DNA of 64,000 bases from Hyphococcus sp. (GTDB lineage Bacteria > Pseudomonadota > Alphaproteobacteria > Caulobacterales > Parvularculaceae). The stretch spans positions 227,177 to 291,176 of the forward strand of contig JAJFGA010000051.1 of the NCBI GenBank assembly GCA_021776375.1. Reading direction: 5' to 3'. Below the pieces are notes generated by a model, which saw only the letters and a program-made list of their open reading frames with translations, ran no database searches and was not told the origin of the DNA. The translations under genes were made by a program, and so were the position numbers. Position 1 is the first letter of the stretch. Each line of letters opens with the position of its first letter. This document shows, one piece after another, positions 46,564-56,364 of this stretch.

Positions 46564-48351
46564 TTATTGGAAACGGTCGAGCCGCTCGGGCGGCTCGTTC
46601 GGAGCGCCGTCGGGCAACCAGTCGGGGTTCGTCTCGGGTTTGCCGAGCAAAAAGCCCTGAAGGAAATCTACCCCAAGACCTTTCAGCAGCACCGCATCAG
46701 CTTCATTGTCGACCCATTCGGCGACGGTTTTCATGCCGAAGTTACGCGCCAGGTCTAGAAGCGTACGCACAAAGATCTGGTTGTCGCGCGACGACGACAC
46801 GCCTGTAACGAAGGATCCGTCGATCTTCAAAATATCGATGTCCATCGCTTTGAGATTTCGAAACGACGTATAGCCGGCGCCAAAATCATCAATACCAAAC
46901 GAGCAACCAGCCTTTTTCACTTCCGAGACAAATTCAATCGAGGCTTCAATCGCATCGATGACCTGGGTCTCCGTCAGCTCAACCGTAATGCGCTTGGCCA
47001 GTTCGGGATAGGCGCGTAGATGGGAAATATACCCCTCCGACCAGACAAAGTCTTTCACTGTCTCAAGCGCAATATTCACATTGAGATGAATATCCGGGCA
47101 AACCGCCAATGTGTTCGTCGCAAGCTCCAGGACACGCCGGTCCAGAAGGTGCACAAGTCCCAGACGTTCGGCAGGCGGAATAAACTCCGGCGCCGGAATT
47201 TCCTGACCATCCTCACCACGCATGCGAATCAGACATTCGAACTTTTTCGGCGTTTCGCCGATATCAGAAACGATAGGCTGAAAAGCAAGCATGATGCGGC
47301 GCTCATTAAGCGCGGTCAAAATGACGTCGGACATGTGGCTATTGCGCCGGCGCAGGCTGATTGTGTCGGTCTTTTCTGAAAAGGCAGACCAGCTCGACTT
47401 GCCAAGGCGCTTGGCCGCGTCAAGCGCGGCTTCAGCCCGAACCATCGCCGCATTCGCCTCGCCCGCCTGCTCTGGCAGCATCACCGCACCGAGGCCGATC
47501 GAGGCGGCGATGACGCCGCTACGCGTTTCGATGACGCTTCGCCGAACGGCGTTCATCAGCCGGACGCATATCTCTCGCAGACGTTCTTCGCCGCAATCGT
47601 CGATGACAATGCCAAATTTTGTGCCTGCGACACGGCCCACTTTGCCGTCCGGGCCGATCTCTGCCGCAAGCCGTTGCGACAACTCAAGGATGACCTTGTC
47701 GGCGGCCTCAAAGCCGAAATCAGCATTGACCGCGCCAAGGTCGTCAATCCCGGCGAGCAAATAGACTGCGCCTTTGCCGGTTTCCCGCGCACGCGCAATG
47801 GTGAGGTCAATTTCCTTGCGCAGGTGAACGCGATTGAGAAGGCCGGTCAGTTCATCGTTTTGCGCCAGCCAAAACATGCGTTCTTCGCGTTGCTTCTGGC
47901 CTTCGATCGACCGGATAATACTGATCAGTCGCTTGACCTGGCCGGACCCGATCCAGCCGCCGCGCTCTTCGACCCAATGCGCCTCGCCATCATCACGGCG
48001 CAGCTGGTATTCACAAAAATAGCTATTTGCAGCGCCCGAAAACGCCTCCGAGCGAGCTCGATCCGCCACGCCCACAATACGTTCGTCGAAAGCGGCGAGC
48101 GTTCCCACCGTGCGCGCATTGTCAACGCCGAGAATACGCGCCGCCGCAATTTCATCTGACCAGCTCAATAGGTTCTGATCGGGATCGTATTCAAACATCG
48201 TCTGGAGTGAGCCTTCATCCGCCAATGGCGCCGCATCGGCGGCATCTCCAAAAGAACCATTTATTGATGATTGAGACGCGCCGGTTTCCACCGTTTGCGC
48301 GTTCGAATTTTTACCGGGAAACGCTTGTGCGTTTTCTGCCATCTGACCCAC
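46564..48351 (-). CDS. PAS-GGDEF-EAL protein with degenerate GGDEF
   Basis: A 595-residue cytoplasmic protein. A PAS-like input domain (about 50-150) is followed by a GGDEF domain (about 165-330) whose signature reads AGTKF at 242-246, so diguanylate cyclase activity is unlikely. The EAL domain (about 345-585) keeps ECLIRM for EALLR, NVN, ELTET, DDFGAGYTS and KIDGSFV, so it may cut c-di-GMP, and the GGDEF part could bind GTP to activate it. An ATG at 48342 is an alternative start. Confidence 0.92.
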   Translation of the reverse strand: MGQMAENAQAFPGKNSNAQTVETGASQSSINGSFGDAADAAPLADEGSLQTMFEYDPDQNLLSWSDEIAAARILGVDNARTVGTLAAFDERIVGVADRARSEAFSGAANSYFCEYQLRRDDGEAHWVEERGGWIGSGQVKRLISIIRSIEGQKQREERMFWLAQNDELTGLLNRVHLRKEIDLTIARARETGKGAVYLLAGIDDLGAVNADFGFEAADKVILELSQRLAAEIGPDGKVGRVAGTKFGIVIDDCGEERLREICVRLMNAVRRSVIETRSGVIAASIGLGAVMLPEQAGEANAAMVRAEAALDAAKRLGKSSWSAFSEKTDTISLRRRNSHMSDVILTALNERRIMLAFQPIVSDIGETPKKFECLIRMRGEDGQEIPAPEFIPPAERLGLVHLLDRRVLELATNTLAVCPDIHLNVNIALETVKDFVWSEGYISHLRAYPELAKRITVELTETQVIDAIEASIEFVSEVKKAGCSFGIDDFGAGYTSFRNLKAMDIDILKIDGSFVTGVSSSRDNQIFVRTLLDLARNFGMKTVAEWVDNEADAVLLKGLGVDFLQGFLLGKPETNPDWLPDGAPNEPPERLDRFQ

Positions 48352-48685
48352 TCACATATATAACGAGTGACCCTATACAGAGAGCGGTAAATAAAATTTG
48401 AAATTCGCCCAGTCACGGCGCCGATATTGCGCTTCTCTAACTATGAAACGAATTGTTAACCTTCCCGCCTTGCGACCAGTCCAACCAAGCACAGCCGTTG
48501 CTGCGCCAGGCAGCAGGCGCCCTGAAAAAAAATGCGTCCCAAAACGGCACACGCCATCAATTTCGTGTCGCCGATTAGCCGCAGTCCGGCACGGCCTGCT
48601 AACCCAGGCCTATACCTGGAACGACAGCAAGGATGACTGTTTGTTAGGGCGGGTTATCGATCTCAGAGTTTAAGTGGCAGAGCAG
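48352..48685. other. intergenic region of 334 bases
   Basis: It lies downstream of the small membrane-protein gene and upstream of the GGDEF-EAL gene, both on the minus strand. I see no tRNA, intact small gene or convincing terminator. One GTTAACC word at 48454 looks like half a CtrA site, but the second half is missing. Confidence 0.5.
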
Positions 48686-49120
48686 TCAAGGGGCGGCAAT
48701 GCCGCCGCCAACCGAAAGATCCCTACGCGCCGTTACTGTAGTGACAATGAACCCGGCCATAAAATCAAGAAATGTCATCGACATGAAAATGAAGAATACG
48801 GAATTTCCAAAGCCCTTCACGATGATGAAAAGCAGCAGCGAGGCGACAAATACGACCACCGACAGAGCGTGATTCATAATTGATTCCGAGCCGGTTTTTG
48901 TCGCGCGCAAAAGCTCAACGAACAATAGCCCCATGCTGGCGAGGAGAAATACGTCGCCCCAGGTCACGTTCCACTCGTCGGTGGACACCATCGGCAACAC
49001 CACGAACGTCAGGTCGTACCACGGCAGATCGGGTGTGCTCGCCGCACCGGTCAGTGTTAAAATCGCGAAAATGATCAGACTTATCGCCAGCAATGGAAAC
49101 ATCTGGTACATGACGCGCAT
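48686..49120 (-). CDS. four-helix membrane protein, unknown function
   Basis: A 144-residue protein with about four membrane helices (FPLLAISLIIFAILTLTG, TWGDVFLLASMGLLFVELL, LSVVVFVASLLLFIIVKGF, FIFMSMTFLDFMAGFIVTTV). No catalytic motifs. ATG at 49111 is an alternative start. I do not recognise the family beyond similarity in plan to small alphaproteobacterial membrane proteins. Confidence 0.7.
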   Translation of the reverse strand: MRVMYQMFPLLAISLIIFAILTLTGAASTPDLPWYDLTFVVLPMVSTDEWNVTWGDVFLLASMGLLFVELLRATKTGSESIMNHALSVVVFVASLLLFIIVKGFGNSVFFIFMSMTFLDFMAGFIVTTVTARRDLSVGGGIAAP

Positions 49121-49198
49121 CCTCCCTCGTTACTATTGTCCCCCGCAAGTCTGCGGCCCAGCGCCCACTTTACCACAGCCAGCGGCGGCAAAAAGCTT

Positions 49199-49993
49199 TT
49201 AATCATCGACTTCGCGAATTGATTTGGGCGACCGTGACCGGGCCACAAGCCATAAAACTCCCATTAAATCACGGATCGCCACCAAAAACCGGCCAAAATT
49301 GGTGTATTTTGAAGCTCCATGCATGCGCGCGCGGTGGGAGACCGGGAGATATTCGACTGTAAATCCCTCCCGGCGCATCAGCGCAGGGAGATAGCGGTGC
49401 ATATGGTCAAAATAGGGTAATCGCAAAAAAGCCTCACGATAGAAGATCTTTAACCCGCACCCGGTGTCTGTGGCCCCATCCTTCAATAGCGTGCGGCGTA
49501 TGCCATTGGCGAGATTGGACGCCCATTTCCGCGCCGCCGTATCCTGCCGATCCTGGCGCTCGCCGGCGACCATGGCAAGGTCGCCTCTGTCTTTACCGGC
49601 CTCCAATGCCGCCAGAAGGCGCGGAATATCTGCCGGATCGTTCTGTCCGTCGCCATCGAGCATGGCGACGATGGCCGCCTTCGCCGCCAGGACGCCGGTG
49701 CGCAGCGCGCGGCTCTGTCCAGCATTTTCGCCATGCTCCAGAATGCGCAATTGCGGAATTTCCGATTTGAGGGTTTTGAGGATCGCGCCGGTATCATCCG
49801 TAGACCCGTCATTGACGACGATGATTTCAAAATTGCGCCCGCAAAGCGCGGCGGCGATTTCAGCAACGAACGCCGTTGCGCCGCCGGCCTCGTTCAGCAT
49901 TGGCGTTACGACGGCGACCTCGGGTTTGTCACCAGCAGGCTCTGGCCAGGCGAGGAAGGCGGGAAGACCGCAATGGTGTTCGTGCAAGCTCAT
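49199..49993 (-). CDS. glycosyltransferase family 2 protein (DPM/Ppm-like)
   Basis: A 264-residue GT-A glycosyltransferase. It has VVTPMLNEAGGATAFV, IIVVNDGSTDDTG with the DxD-type acidic motif, MLDGDGQNDPADIPRLL and GCGLKIFYREAFLRL, matching dolichyl/undecaprenyl-phosphate hexose transferases. Lacks C-terminal membrane helices. It likely supplies a lipid-linked sugar. It is divergent from the GT39 gene, which uses lipid-linked sugars, so a shared task is plausible. Confidence 0.9.
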   Translation of the reverse strand: MSLHEHHCGLPAFLAWPEPAGDKPEVAVVTPMLNEAGGATAFVAEIAAALCGRNFEIIVVNDGSTDDTGAILKTLKSEIPQLRILEHGENAGQSRALRTGVLAAKAAIVAMLDGDGQNDPADIPRLLAALEAGKDRGDLAMVAGERQDRQDTAARKWASNLANGIRRTLLKDGATDTGCGLKIFYREAFLRLPYFDHMHRYLPALMRREGFTVEYLPVSHRARMHGASKYTNFGRFLVAIRDLMGVLWLVARSRSPKSIREVDD

Positions 49994-50153
49994 TTGTCGC
50001 GGCTCATAGCCGATCTTTTGCGCCCGGTCACCTATGGGCGACTTCCCGCCCAGGCCGCGCCCTTGCCGTGATCTGCGGCCTCACTTATTCCAATGCCATG
50101 AAGTCTCGCTGAAAATATTTACCGCGAGAGCATTCGGAGCGACCCCACGAACA

Positions 50154-51656
50154 ATGCCCAATCCTAAACAAGACTATCAGATGTTAGCGTCGTTCTGGTT
50201 CTGGGCCGCCGCCGCAACCACATTACGCGTTCTGGTCCTCATCTTATCGGACGCCAATCTCGGACCCGATGAGGCGCAATACTGGTTTTGGTCGCGCGAT
50301 CTCGATTTCGGCTATTTCTCCAAGCCCCCGGTCATCGCATGGGCGATTGCTGCAACCACCACTATTTTTGGCAATGCAGAATGGGCGGTGCGGCTCTCCG
50401 CGCCAATATTTCATTTTGGCGCGAGCGCTTTCATCTACTCCATGGCGAAGATACACTTTGATCAGCGCACTGCCTTCTGGGCGGGTATTGGCTGGCTGAC
50501 ACTGCCCGGCGTCATCTTGTCGAGCTTCGTTATCACAACCGATGCGCCGCTGCTTTTTTTCTGGTCGGGCAGTCTTTACTTTCTGTTCCGCATCATCGGG
50601 CGGAACACGAGTGGTCAGAAACCGCCAACCCTGTTCGACTATAGCGGGCTCGGGGTAATGATCGGTCTCGGCTTCCTATCAAAATATGCGATGCTGTTTT
50701 TCATCGCAGCGCTCTTAATCAGCATTGTTATTTCTCCGTCGGTACGAAAAGCACTGATTAAACCGGGCGGAATTTTTGCAGCGCTCATCGCCGCTGGCTT
50801 TGCTGCTACCAATATGGTCTGGAACGCGGCGAACGACTTTCAAACCCTCTCTCACACCGCAGCGAACGCCAATTGGAACACATCCCTTTTTCAACCGGCG
50901 GCGTTGGTCACTTTTCTGACTCAACAATTTGCCGTGGCCGGTATAATTCCTTTTGCGGTTTTGCTTTTCGCTGCAATCCGTTGGCGCCCGGCGCTGGCTA
51001 CACGCTGGAAGATGACAACGCTTCTGGTTTTCGCGCTGACGCCTCTGGCAATTGTCACAACCCAGGCGTTTATCTCCCGCGCCCACGCCAATTGGGCGGC
51101 AGCGGCCTATCCGACTGCGATCTTATTTGTCACGGCATGGCTTTTGCGCCATCGCGCCGGTGCTTTTGTGAAGGCTAGCATTGGCCTTCACGGCATATTT
51201 TTTCTTGCCTTCTGCGGCGCCATAACAAACCTTTCCCTGATTGACCGCGCGGGGCTGTCGTCAGCGACGCAGGAGATCAGAGGCTGGCGAGAGCAGAGCC
51301 ATGCGATCGCCGCGATGGCCGATGGATATGATGCGATCGTCATTGATGATCGGGCCTTGATGGGCGCAATGTTGTATTATCAGCAACACTCGCCGGTTGA
51401 AATTGTCGCCATCGACCCGAATAATAACGCCGACAATCATTATGAAATTTTCAAACCCTTTGATCCCGACCGGCATCAAAGGGTTTTATTCGTCACAACC
51501 CGAAGCGACGATGCGCATGTCAATTACCGTTTCACAACAATAATACCCCTTGGACCGCAAACGGTTGCCCTTGGCGGCAACCTTGCCCGCACCTATCACC
51601 TGTTTGATATTTCCGGTTACTACGGCGCCCGATCGAAACCATCGAACGCAAGTTAA
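50154..51656 (+). CDS. glycosyltransferase family 39 (ArnT-like) membrane protein
   Basis: A 500-residue polytopic transferase. The first loop has NLGPDEAQYWFWSRDLDFGYFSKPP, with the Asp-Glu of ArnT/PMT enzymes, followed by about eleven helices and a soluble C-terminal domain. It should transfer a sugar from an undecaprenyl carrier to an envelope glycan. The start at ATG 50154 removes a 40-residue Arg/Pro-rich extension. It shares the TTAA at 51653-51656 with the convergent GT2 stop. Confidence 0.92.
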   Translation: MPNPKQDYQMLASFWFWAAAATTLRVLVLILSDANLGPDEAQYWFWSRDLDFGYFSKPPVIAWAIAATTTIFGNAEWAVRLSAPIFHFGASAFIYSMAKIHFDQRTAFWAGIGWLTLPGVILSSFVITTDAPLLFFWSGSLYFLFRIIGRNTSGQKPPTLFDYSGLGVMIGLGFLSKYAMLFFIAALLISIVISPSVRKALIKPGGIFAALIAAGFAATNMVWNAANDFQTLSHTAANANWNTSLFQPAALVTFLTQQFAVAGIIPFAVLLFAAIRWRPALATRWKMTTLLVFALTPLAIVTTQAFISRAHANWAAAAYPTAILFVTAWLLRHRAGAFVKASIGLHGIFFLAFCGAITNLSLIDRAGLSSATQEIRGWREQSHAIAAMADGYDAIVIDDRALMGAMLYYQQHSPVEIVAIDPNNNADNHYEIFKPFDPDRHQRVLFVTTRSDDAHVNYRFTTIIPLGPQTVALGGNLARTYHLFDISGYYGARSKPSNAS

Positions 51657-52681
51657 CGCGACGAACGACGCGCTGATATGGCGCGCGCGCGCGCAATGCC
51701 GCGCATACCGGTGCGAGCGCAGATGCCGGCGAGCCGTAAAAATTTTCCAATTGCGCGGCGAACAAATAAAAGGCCGAAAGACAGCCATAATAGGCCCGCA
51801 ACCAGCCACAAAAAGGCGCGCGGATAGGTATCCGCGAAGTGCGTGTTAAAATAGCGAATAACGCCGGCGGTTTTTCGCGCCTCAATTTTCACTGGATTAG
51901 CCCGGCTCGAGCTCTTGAAATGGATAATGCAGACATTGGGGTTAAAATAAACCGCACCGCCCGCATTAGCGAAGCGAAGGCAAAAATCAACATCTTCAAC
52001 ATGGAGAAAATATCGCTCATCCATGCCGTCAATTGCGTCATAGTCTTCCCTAGGCAGAAGAAAGCACGCGCCGGAAATTGTCGGCGTCGGCGCGACATCT
52101 TGCGGACAGGGCTGTGCATGGAGGTTGAAGCGACGAAAATAGGGATGGCGAGGGGCGAGCCTGTATAGCCGCGAGGCCTCAACAAACGCCCGCCATGGCG
52201 TCAAGGTCTCGCGCCGCGAGCCTTGCTGTTCTGTTCCATCAGGATCGACAAGTTTTGCGCCCATCAGCCAGGGGCGCGCAAGGCTCGTAGCATCATTTAG
52301 CATGCGTGCAGCGCCGCCCGCTGGCATCACCGCGTCAGGGTTGAAGAACAAAAGGCAGTCATGCCTGGCGGCGGCGGCGCCCAGATTACACGCCGCCGCG
52401 AACCCGATATTACCCTGCCCGGATATGACTTGAACCGGCGCGCCGCTACTGCTTTCTTCCACGGCGCCGGCAACGGCGCCGGCAAAGTTCCCGTTATCAA
52501 CAAGAATGATTTCGCCGATTTCCGCCTGCTCGCGCAGAGACGAGATGGATCGCGCCAGCACCGGTCCGGTGAAGTAGCTGATAACAATGGCGGTAATCGC
52601 AGGGGCGGGAAGCGCCGATGCACCGGCCCCGTCAACGCTGGTCGCTGGTAAGTCTTTGCTGGATTGTGAGTTTGACCCCAT
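51653..52681 (-). CDS. glycosyltransferase family 2 (rhamnosyltransferase-like)
   Basis: A 342-residue GT2 protein. ITAIVISYFTGPVLARSISSL, LVDNGNFAGAVAG (with the DN acidic pair), GQGNIGFAAACNLGAAAARH and FFNPDAVMPAG are the hallmarks of WcaA/rhamnosyltransferase proteins. Two C-terminal helices (FLWLVAGLLWLSFGLLFV) may tether it to the membrane. It starts five bases after the O-antigen ligase gene, so they are cotranscribed. Confidence 0.9.
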   Translation of the reverse strand: MGSNSQSSKDLPATSVDGAGASALPAPAITAIVISYFTGPVLARSISSLREQAEIGEIILVDNGNFAGAVAGAVEESSSGAPVQVISGQGNIGFAAACNLGAAAARHDCLLFFNPDAVMPAGGAARMLNDATSLARPWLMGAKLVDPDGTEQQGSRRETLTPWRAFVEASRLYRLAPRHPYFRRFNLHAQPCPQDVAPTPTISGACFLLPREDYDAIDGMDERYFLHVEDVDFCLRFANAGGAVYFNPNVCIIHFKSSSRANPVKIEARKTAGVIRYFNTHFADTYPRAFLWLVAGLLWLSFGLLFVRRAIGKFLRLAGICARTGMRGIARARAISARRSSR

Positions 52682-52686
52682 ACGGA

Positions 52687-53943
52687 TTATCGCGACCAAT
52701 TTTGCTGTAGAGAATAAGATAACGCCGCACCCATGCCCGCAAGCGCCATCGCCGCCAACCGCCAGACCTGCCACAAGCTGCCTTCAACCGCCATTGAGAC
52801 CGCAATCGCTGCAATCGCGCCGACAATGGCCGCAAGTACCGCAGCAGGCGGGTTGGCCTCTTTCAACACTTTCATGCCGCAATAAACAAATGCCGTGAAA
52901 GAAAGAACGCCCGGCAGCCCAAGCTCGAGCCAGATCTGCAGGAAAATATTATGCGGATGCGTCGGCATCAGTTCGAGCGGCGCACCGGCGCCCGGCACGC
53001 TGATGAGCGGTGCGGTTTCCTGCCAGGCGCGCGCAAAATCTGCGCCATGCCCAAAGGGCAGCCCCGCCGGAATTTTCGCAGCGACCGACTGCCAGACTGC
53101 AACCCTGTGCAGCCATGATGCGGGAAGCCCGTCGCCTACAGACTGAAATATCACTTCCACCGGCAACAGGGCCGCGATTGGCGCCAACAACAACAGCACA
53201 ATCACCGCCCAACCGGCCGCCATAATTGTCCGTCGCGGAGCCTTGAAAGCAAAAACACCGCCTACCAGCCCTGCAGAAATCGCAAAAGCATTTGCCGAAA
53301 CATCGTTTGAAAATGCCGCCGCGACGCCGAGCGTCAAGAGAGCAAGCGCAGCATAGCGGTTCCAGATAAGCGAAACGATGATGGCCGCAGGAAACAGCGC
53401 CGGCGCCAGCGCCGTCACGCCGCGACCGAGCGCGATAATGTCTTTCGTTCGCTCCGGTGACGGATCATCCGGCGGCAAGAGGCTGCGCAAAAGACCGCCG
53501 CTCATTCCTTCCAGCAGCAAGACGGCCATGCCGGCGGCGATGGAAATCGCATAGGCGTAAGACAGACGATAACTCCAGACGCGCGAAAGATGGAGAGAGA
53601 ACCAGACGACACTGCCGCCTACGAGAACTGGCGCCAACACGTATAAGGCAAGCGAGAGTTGACCGCGCGGCGACCAGAACCCCGACAGAAAAATCCACAA
53701 ACAAAACCCGATGATGGCCGCAAAACCGAAAAAGAACGGGTTGCGAAGGTCCGGCTGGTCAAACAATTGACCAAAAGCCGACTGCCAGAAATCGCCGCGC
53801 GCAAACGCCGGAAGGCTGGCGAGGAGAAGCCAGGGCGCAACGCCCTTATGACCGAACACCACCGTTAGCGGCAACAATACGAACAGGCCGAACAGAAAAT
53901 AGAGACTGATGCGGTCTCGCTGTTGTCGCAGGCCGCGGCGCAT
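52687..53943 (-). CDS. O-antigen ligase/polymerase family (Wzy_C) protein
   Basis: A 418-residue protein with about twelve membrane helices and a large loop carrying the Wzy_C pattern THPHNIFLQIWLELGLPG near the C-terminus. It is either an O-antigen ligase (WaaL-like) or a polysaccharide polymerase. It lies just downstream of thrS and upstream of the GT2 gene; the group GT2-GT39-GT2-ligase suggests a surface polysaccharide locus of modest size. Confidence 0.9.
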   Translation of the reverse strand: MRRGLRQQRDRISLYFLFGLFVLLPLTVVFGHKGVAPWLLLASLPAFARGDFWQSAFGQLFDQPDLRNPFFFGFAAIIGFCLWIFLSGFWSPRGQLSLALYVLAPVLVGGSVVWFSLHLSRVWSYRLSYAYAISIAAGMAVLLLEGMSGGLLRSLLPPDDPSPERTKDIIALGRGVTALAPALFPAAIIVSLIWNRYAALALLTLGVAAAFSNDVSANAFAISAGLVGGVFAFKAPRRTIMAAGWAVIVLLLLAPIAALLPVEVIFQSVGDGLPASWLHRVAVWQSVAAKIPAGLPFGHGADFARAWQETAPLISVPGAGAPLELMPTHPHNIFLQIWLELGLPGVLSFTAFVYCGMKVLKEANPPAAVLAAIVGAIAAIAVSMAVEGSLWQVWRLAAMALAGMGAALSYSLQQNWSR

Positions 53944-53949
53944 TCCGGG

Positions 53950-55917
53950 TTACTCAGCCTGGCGCATATCCGGCGCCAGGGCTTCCTGTGTTAAAGCCGC
54001 GACCGCTTCATCGCGCGAGACAACTTGCTGGTTCTTTTCGCCGAGACGCCGCAGGGAAACTTTTGCCTCCTCCGCTTCGCGCGCGCCGACAACGGCGATC
54101 ACCGGAACTTTCGCATGGGAATGTTCGCGGACTTTGTAATTGATTTTCTCGTTGCGGATATCGAGAGCGACCCTGAGGCCCTTGGCCTCAAAAGCCGCCG
54201 CCGTCTCGCGCGCATAATCGTCCGCTTCCGACGTGATCGTCGCGACCACGACCTGCACCGGCGCCAGCCACAATGGGAACTTACCGGCGTAATGTTCAAT
54301 CAACAGGCCAATAAAGCGCTCAAACGTTCCGAACACCGCACGATGCAACATCACCGGACGCTGACGCGCGCCCGTCTCATCAATATAACTCGCATCAAGG
54401 CGCTCAGGCAGAATATAGTCGAGCTGATAGGTGCCGGCCTGCCAGGTGCGCCCGATCGCATCTGTCAAATGAAACTCCAGCTTCGGCCCGTAAAAGGCGC
54501 CCTCGCCTTCAGCGATTTCAAACTCGAGGCCGGCAGCAGTGAGTGAATCGCCCAGCGCTTTTTCCGCCCGGTCCCAAACTGCATCATCGCCGGCGCGAAC
54601 CTCCGGGCGCGTCGCCAGCTTATAGGCGATGTCCGTCATGCCCATATCTTCATAGACGCGTGCGAAGAGTTCGAGAAAACGTTTTGTTTCTTCAATGATC
54701 TGGTCTTCACGGCAAAAGATATGCGCATCATCCTGGGTCATCTGGCGGACCCGCAAAAGTCCATGCAGCGCGCCATGGGCCTCATTGCGATGACAGCAAC
54801 CAAACTCCGCCATGCGGATCGGCAAATCGCGATAGGACTTTATGCCTTGCTTGAAGATCTGCACATGGGCCGGGCAGTTCATCGGCTTCAGCGCCATAAG
54901 ATCGGCCTCGCCCGTCAACACAGGCGCATCATCTTCCATAGATGGAATTTCATCGGGTACGACGAACATGCTGTCGCGAAATTTCGACCAGTGGCCGGAC
55001 ATTTCCCAAAGCTTTGAATCAAGAAGCTGCGGGCTTTTGACCTCGCGATAACCGTCCGCATCAAGACGGCGGCGTATATAGGCCTCAAGCTGGCGCCAGA
55101 TGAGGAAGCCATTGGCGTGCCAGAAGACCGAGCCTTGCGCTTCGACCTGAAAATGGAACAGATCCATTTCGCGGCCAAGCTTTCTGTGGTCGCGCTTTTC
55201 AGCTTCTTCCAAGCGTAAGAGATACGCTTTCAATTCCTTCTCACTCGCCCAGGCGGTGCCGTAGATGCGTTGCAACATCGCATTGCGGTGATCGCCGCGC
55301 CAATAAGCGCCGGCGACCTTCATCAGCTTGAAGGCTTTACCGATATGCTTCGTCGATGGAAGATGCGGGCCGCGGCAGAGGTCGTGCCAGTCGCCGTGAT
55401 AGTAAATGCTGATGTCTTCGCCTTCGGGAAGGTCGGCGATGATCTCCGCCTTGTACGCTTCGCCGATCTCTTCAAAATGCGCGATGGCCTTGTCGCGATC
55501 CCACACTTCCTTGCGGGTCGGGCGCGCCTCTTCGACAATCTGGTTCATGCGCTTTTCGATTTTCTCCAGATCATCGCTCGAGAACGGCTCTTCTCTCGCA
55601 AAATCATAAAAGAACCCGTCGGCGATATTCGGCCCGATCGTCACCTGGGTGCCGGGAAACAACTCTTGAACCGCCTGCGCCAAGAGATGCGCAGTATCGT
55701 GGCGAATGATGTCGAGTGCGTCGGCATGATCGCGGGTGATGATTTCCACCGTCGCGTCATTGGCAATCTCGCCAAACAGATCGCACACCACACCATCGAC
55801 CTTCACCGCCAGGGCTTTTTTCGCCAGCGATTTGGAAATCGATTCTGCGATGTCGGTTCCCGTGACAGCGCCCTCATACTGGCGTTGCGATCCGTCGGGG
55901 AGGGTAATGGCGACCAT
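53950..55917 (-). CDS. thrS: threonine--tRNA ligase
   Basis: A 655-residue class II ThrRS. It has the TGS domain ([15 protein letters not shown]), the editing domain with [16 protein letters not shown] and the catalytic core ([35 protein letters not shown], motif 2; [11 protein letters not shown] near the anticodon domain). The zinc-binding Cys-His-His set is intact. An ATG at 55932 gives five extra residues; either start is possible. Confidence 0.97.
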   Translation of the reverse strand: MVAITLPDGSQRQYEGAVTGTDIAESISKSLAKKALAVKVDGVVCDLFGEIANDATVEIITRDHADALDIIRHDTAHLLAQAVQELFPGTQVTIGPNIADGFFYDFAREEPFSSDDLEKIEKRMNQIVEEARPTRKEVWDRDKAIAHFEEIGEAYKAEIIADLPEGEDISIYYHGDWHDLCRGPHLPSTKHIGKAFKLMKVAGAYWRGDHRNAMLQRIYGTAWASEKELKAYLLRLEEAEKRDHRKLGREMDLFHFQVEAQGSVFWHANGFLIWRQLEAYIRRRLDADGYREVKSPQLLDSKLWEMSGHWSKFRDSMFVVPDEIPSMEDDAPVLTGEADLMALKPMNCPAHVQIFKQGIKSYRDLPIRMAEFGCCHRNEAHGALHGLLRVRQMTQDDAHIFCREDQIIEETKRFLELFARVYEDMGMTDIAYKLATRPEVRAGDDAVWDRAEKALGDSLTAAGLEFEIAEGEGAFYGPKLEFHLTDAIGRTWQAGTYQLDYILPERLDASYIDETGARQRPVMLHRAVFGTFERFIGLLIEHYAGKFPLWLAPVQVVVATITSEADDYARETAAAFEAKGLRVALDIRNEKINYKVREHSHAKVPVIAVVGAREAEEAKVSLRRLGEKNQQVVSRDEAVAALTQEALAPDMRQAE

Positions 55918-55965
55918 GGTGGGTTTTCTCATATTTTGCAGGCGCGAAGATAGCCCCGACCCATC

Positions 55966-56322
55966 TCAAAGGCCGGGCGGTTCGTCAAGCGTAGCTGGCG
56001 GTTTCAATGGATCTCCGGCCCCTCTCTCCGTCCATGCCCAGTCGCCGAGGCGCCAGATTTGCCACCATGGGCCGCCTTGGCCCTTCGGGACCGGGTCGAT
56101 GCCGTGGCTGCCGAGAGGGTGGCAGCGCGCCAGCCGCGAGACGGTTAGCCAGAAAGCGCGCCATGGCGGATGCTGACGAAACGCCTCGGCGGCGTAGTCG
56201 GAACAGCTTGGATAATGCCGGCATCGCGCGCCTAGAAAGTACAGCACCGGCGAGAGCGTGCGCTTATAGAGCCAGAGCGAGCCGAGGGCGGTGTGTTTAA
56301 GAAGTTTTTCGGGAACCGTCAC
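55966..56322 (-). CDS. yidD: membrane protein insertion efficiency factor
   Basis: A 118-residue YidD. The conserved YKRTLSPVLYFLGARCRHYPSCSDYAAEAFRQH region with three cysteines (CRHYPSCSDY) is diagnostic. YidD helps YidC insert inner-membrane proteins. It is often next to rnpA/oxaA but lies upstream of thrS here, a common alphaproteobacterial arrangement. An ATG at 56322 is used. Confidence 0.93.
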   Translation of the reverse strand: MTVPEKLLKHTALGSLWLYKRTLSPVLYFLGARCRHYPSCSDYAAEAFRQHPPWRAFWLTVSRLARCHPLGSHGIDPVPKGQGGPWWQIWRLGDWAWTERGAGDPLKPPATLDEPPGL

Positions 56323-56364
56323 GTCTGTTTTTCATTTTTACTTTGTATACTGACGGATCAAATT

